From: Caryophanales bacterium UBA4278
GTDB taxonomy: Bacteria > Bacillota_I > Bacilli_A > RFN20 > CAG-826
DNA length: 64,000 nucleotides
Assembly: GCA_002395065.1 (NCBI GenBank)
Contig: DGVS01000007.1
Location: 62,001 to 126,000 of the forward strand
Direction: 5' to 3'
Under the pieces are notes generated by a model. It saw nothing but the letters and a program-made list of their open reading frames with translations. It was not told the DNA's origin and did no database searches. The number at the start of each line of letters is the position of its first letter. The stretch's first letter is position 1. A program made the translations under genes and the position numbers. This document shows positions 61,961-64,000 of this stretch, piece after piece.

Positions 61961-62506
61961 TTAGAATGTATGATCAATTTTATGAGCTGCTTTATAAGCA
62001 GTGATATCTGAGATGAGGGAAGAGACAAAACCAACTAGTAACATTAGCGGCGTATTAATCAAGAATGATAACAAGGCTGTTTCCCATCCTTTTTGGTAAA
62101 GGATAAAGCAGTTTAGAATCGTTAATAGTGGTGAAATGATGATAAAGAAGATAAATGATGTAATCAGTGTCGCAAGTAAACGATACTGCATATTTCCTGT
62201 ATAAGTATCATTTCTGACACCAAATAAGCCTGTAAACCAACGTCCAATACGTGTGAGAGGGATAAAGTTAGCAATGCACATGGCCAATACAAAACTCACA
62301 CCAAAGTTAATGGCAAAGTCTCTAAAGCTTAGAAGCTTAAACGCAATATGAAGTGTTCCATCACTAAATGTGGAACAAGCAGAGATGGAAGAGAACAAAC
62401 ACAAAAAGAAGCAAACTGGAATATTGCAGACAATAGAATAAACCAGTAGGGCGGTTTTTGACTTACGGTATGCGATTTTTTCCTCTTGCGTCATATTCTT
62501 TTTCAT
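61961..62506 (-). CDS. four-helix membrane protein of unknown function
   Basis: A 181-residue protein with hydrophobic segments at about 19-43, 65-87, 110-133 and 143-165 and a charged N-terminus. The pattern GVSFVLAMCIANFIPLTRIG with a second related half suggests a duplicated two-helix unit, as in DUF2798-like proteins, but I am not certain. The promoter TTGATA-16-TATAAT ends 9 bases before the ATG with no Shine-Dalgarno site, so the mRNA is probably leaderless. Confidence 0.65.
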   Translation of the reverse strand: MKKNMTQEEKIAYRKSKTALLVYSIVCNIPVCFFLCLFSSISACSTFSDGTLHIAFKLLSFRDFAINFGVSFVLAMCIANFIPLTRIGRWFTGLFGVRNDTYTGNMQYRLLATLITSFIFFIIISPLLTILNCFILYQKGWETALLSFLINTPLMLLVGFVSSLISDITAYKAAHKIDHTF

Positions 62507-62515
62507 AGGTTGAAA

Positions 62516-62543
62516 ATTATATAGTAATCCGTCTATTTATCAA
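62516..62543 (-). promoter_or_regulatory. promoter giving a probable leaderless mRNA
   Basis: On the minus strand TTGATA (62543-62538) and TATAAT (62521-62516) are 16 bases apart, and the ATG at 62506 lies 9 bases beyond the -10 box, where transcription would normally begin. Confidence 0.65.
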
Positions 62544-62565
62544 GAGGTATATTTAGAAAGCGATT

Positions 62566-63678
62566 TCAACTCATTAACTTTTGGCCACAAATAAAAGCCC
62601 AGGTTAAGTTATAACCGCCACACGGACCATGCATATCCAAGACTTCTCCAACAAAGTGAACGTTTGGTTCAGATTTGCTTTCAAAGTTTGGTTTGACTTG
62701 ATCGATACTAATGCCACCAATCGTAATTTGACTATTTTCAAAATCATAAAAATCTTTAAAAGTGAACTTGAAATTTTGTAGATCTTTAATGTAGTTTTTA
62801 TCACTAATTCGTGAAGAAAAATATTCGACTAATTTTGGAGAAAAATAATTCTCTAAAAATTCTGTTTTAACCGAGAATTGCTGGTAATTTTCCTTTAAAT
62901 CTCCATTAAAATCTGGAAGAACATTTAAAACTATTTCGTAATTATATGTTGGGTTTTTGATATGGTTTGATGCGTTGAAAATAACGATGCCAGAAAGGCC
63001 ATCTTTCTTAAATAAAACCTCACCGTCTTCATTGAAAACTTTTATACCGTTTTCTAATAAAGTAACGTTTGCTTTAACACGCAAACCATCAACAAGTTTT
63101 GTGTTCTCCTTTGTTTCAATTGGAACAAGTCCAGGATGAAGCGGAACGATGGTGTAGTGGTGTTTCTTTAAAATTTCATAAATCGATCCATCATTACCAA
63201 GTCCTTTTGTTGATTTACCACCTGTAGCAATAATAAGTTTGTCAGAATCATAAGTATCTCTATTAGTTTTAACTCTGACACCGTTTTTAATAACTTCGTA
63301 ATCAACGAAGTCTTCCTCAAGATGAATCTTTACACCTAGTTTGTCGGCTTCTTTTAACATTTGGTTACGAACCGTTTGTGCAGATTCACTGTATGGATAA
63401 ATTAGATCCCCAATCGCTTTTGTTTTAAATCCATATGATTCGACATACTTAATATATTCTTTAAAAGAATATAAACCCATCAATTCTGGATGATTATATT
63501 TGGAGATATCTAATTTTTGATTTCCTAAGTTACAACGTCCATTACCAGTTGCTAAAATCTTACGAAGTGCTTTATCACTGTGTTCAATGATGATGACATC
63601 GTCTTTTGGATACTTTCTTTTAATATTGATTGCCGAAGCAACACCTGATGCTCCAGCTCCGATAATGATGCATTTCAT
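62566..63678 (-). CDS. HI0933-like FAD-dependent oxidoreductase
   Basis: A 370-residue flavoprotein of the HI0933/YhiN/BaiN family. The start MKCIIIGAGASGVASAI has the FAD-binding GxGxxG, ATGNGRCNLGN is the family-specific loop, TGGKSTKGLGNDG is the second nucleotide motif and GEVLDMHGPCGGYNL near the C-terminus is the closing signature. I place the start at the ATG on 63678, because a longer frame would run into the tRNA-Arg promoter and gene. The substrate is unknown; characterised BaiN relatives act on bile acids, but this cannot be assumed. An AATTGCTGGT copy lies inside (62876-62885). Confidence 0.93.
   Translation of the reverse strand: MKCIIIGAGASGVASAINIKRKYPKDDVIIIEHSDKALRKILATGNGRCNLGNQKLDISKYNHPELMGLYSFKEYIKYVESYGFKTKAIGDLIYPYSESAQTVRNQMLKEADKLGVKIHLEEDFVDYEVIKNGVRVKTNRDTYDSDKLIIATGGKSTKGLGNDGSIYEILKKHHYTIVPLHPGLVPIETKENTKLVDGLRVKANVTLLENGIKVFNEDGEVLFKKDGLSGIVIFNASNHIKNPTYNYEIVLNVLPDFNGDLKENYQQFSVKTEFLENYFSPKLVEYFSSRISDKNYIKDLQNFKFTFKDFYDFENSQITIGGISIDQVKPNFESKSEPNVHFVGEVLDMHGPCGGYNLTWAFICGQKLMS
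62868..62889 (-). repeat. ACCAGCAATT motif copy inside the HI0933-like gene
   Basis: On the plus strand AACCGAGAATTGCTGGTAATT; on the coding strand it encodes Tyr-Gln-Gln-Phe-Ser-Val. The hairpin form AACC/GGT and GAG spacer match the terminator copy at 14341-14358. Confidence 0.5.
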
Positions 63679-63688
63679 ACAAATAACT

Positions 63689-63718
63689 TTAACATAATTT
63701 AGTTGTTTATTATATAAT
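63689..63718 (+). promoter_or_regulatory. promoter of tRNA-Arg
   Basis: TTAACA (63689-63694) and TATAAT (63713-63718) are 18 bases apart, 14 bases upstream of the tRNA. It lies between the divergent flavoprotein gene and the tRNA. Confidence 0.6.
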
Positions 63719-63732
63719 TTACTCATTAATTC

Positions 63733-63809
63733 GCCCCAATAGCGCAACTGGATAGAGTATCAGACTTCGAATCTGAGGGTTGTGGGTTCGATTCCTACTT
63801 GGGGCGCCA
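63733..63809 (+). tRNA. tRNA-Arg (TCG)
   Basis: A 77-base cloverleaf: acceptor GCCCCAA/TTGGGGC, anticodon stem TCAGA/TCTGA with loop CTTCGAA (anticodon TCG), T-loop TTCGATT, discriminator G and encoded CCA at 63807-63809. Confidence 0.95.
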
Positions 63810-63810
63810 A

Positions 63811-63835
63811 AAGCACCGATTACGGTGCTTTTTTT
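63811..63835 (+). terminator. terminator of tRNA-Arg
   Basis: The stem AAGCACCG/CGGTGCTT with loop ATTA is followed by a run of T, directly after the tRNA. Confidence 0.92.
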
Positions 63836-63840
63836 CTAAA

Positions 63841-63863
63841 GAAAAACCTCCACAAGGAGGTTG
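63841..63863 (-). terminator. terminator of the partial gene at the right edge
   Basis: On the minus strand AACCTCC/GGAGGTT with a 4-base loop is followed by TTTCTTT, 19 bases after the stop of the partial CDS. Confidence 0.75.
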
Positions 63864-63881
63864 ATTCTATTAGTTAATAAA

Positions 63882-63998
63882 TTAAGCTTTTGTAACAGTA
63901 ATTATGGCTTGAGATTCAGAAAGAGAATTAACAGTAAATGACCAACCTAAATCTTGGTTGTTATTCATTTTACCAGTTTTATAAAACTGGTTAGCATA
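63882..63998 (-). CDS. partial CDS, C-terminus of an unidentified protein
   Basis: The minus strand is open from the window edge to a TAA at 63884-63882, giving 38 residues that end in LGWSFTVNSLSESQ followed by AIITVTKA. No family can be named from so short a piece; the alternation of polar and hydrophobic residues suggests a beta-rich extracellular domain. A terminator follows in the same direction. Confidence 0.5.
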   Translation of the reverse strand, partial: YANQFYKTGKMNNNQDLGWSFTVNSLSESQAIITVTKA

Positions 63999-64000
63999 AT

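Noticed and set aside
63676..63747. Start of the HI0933-like flavoprotein at 63747
   Set aside because: The extra 23 residues overlap the tRNA-Arg gene and its promoter; the FAD motif begins right after the ATG at 63678.
1..64000. TGA read as tryptophan, as in mycoplasmas
   Set aside because: TGA ends several well-supported genes, often as an ATGA overlap, tryptophans are encoded by TGG, and only a CCA-anticodon tRNA-Trp is seen.

Overview
The window comes from an AT-rich bacterium that uses the standard bacterial code: TGA ends several genes, for example at 1696-1698, 3350-3352, 36398-36400 and 46111-46113. Most genes have Shine-Dalgarno sites, secreted proteins are lipobox lipoproteins or carry a C-terminal membrane anchor, there is no sign of an outer membrane, and intrinsic terminators are plentiful. 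Together with oversized Opp transporter subunits of the kind known in mycoplasmas, this suggests an uncultured Bacillota/Bacilli lineage related to the Mollicutes, probably host- or gut-associated. The exact taxon cannot be fixed from this sequence.

Layout. 1-4618: the 3' part of a Tad/Flp-like (type IVc) pilus operon: unknown secreted protein, pseudopilin-like protein, CpaF-type ATPase, two TadB/TadC-like membrane proteins, TadE-like protein, small Flp-like pilin, strong terminator. 4658-14367: housekeeping genes: acyl carrier protein, tRNA-Asn and tRNA-Glu, flavin reductase, AbrB-ABC-ABC2 cassette, SDR and ATP-grasp enzymes, thyA-folA, a split TrkA pair with TrkH, YqeY. 14397-21321: metallophosphoesterase, tRNA-Trp, Sel1-repeat protein, small membrane proteins, aldehyde dehydrogenase, XRE-type regulator. 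21545-37196: an accessory region with a giant membrane-anchored endonuclease I, a Phd/ParE module with a frameshifted toxin, a GH114-like lipoprotein, a RhuM-PLD fusion, a PAP2 phosphatase, a giant clostripain-family protease with tandem Ig-like domains, gene remnants, a decayed IS3-family element, a Phd/PIN toxin-antitoxin pair and a DtxR-like regulator. 37298-46517: lipoprotein, cation efflux protein, glutathione peroxidase, beta-helix lipoprotein, HAD phosphatase, and glycogen/maltodextrin enzymes (malQ, glgB). 46644-61910: one 15-kb operon encoding a cell-surface subtilase, a peptide-binding lipoprotein, a second lipoprotein of unknown function and the four OppBCDF subunits, three of them strongly enlarged. 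61961-64000: membrane protein, HI0933-like flavoprotein, tRNA-Arg, and the end of another gene.

How it fits together. The secreted nuclease, the C11 and S8 proteases and the Opp transporter together look like an external digestion and uptake economy for nucleotides and peptides. thyA-folA, malQ-glgB and TrkAH are core metabolism. The accessory region between 25 and 37 kb shows decay: a frameshifted toxin, a transposase with two apparent indels, and C-terminal fragments of two genes whose intact relatives lie a few kb upstream.

Most notable: the subtilase-Opp operon with an approximately 400-residue insertion in OppC and coiled-coil insertions in OppD/F; a 9-10 base motif (CCAGCAATT) seen at least eleven times, mostly as the loop of terminator hairpins but also inside three genes in different reading frames; a minimal Tad-like pilus; a RhuM-PLD fusion with a decayed relative 6 kb away; and a class of genes whose -10 box lies only 8-9 bases before the ATG, suggesting leaderless mRNAs.
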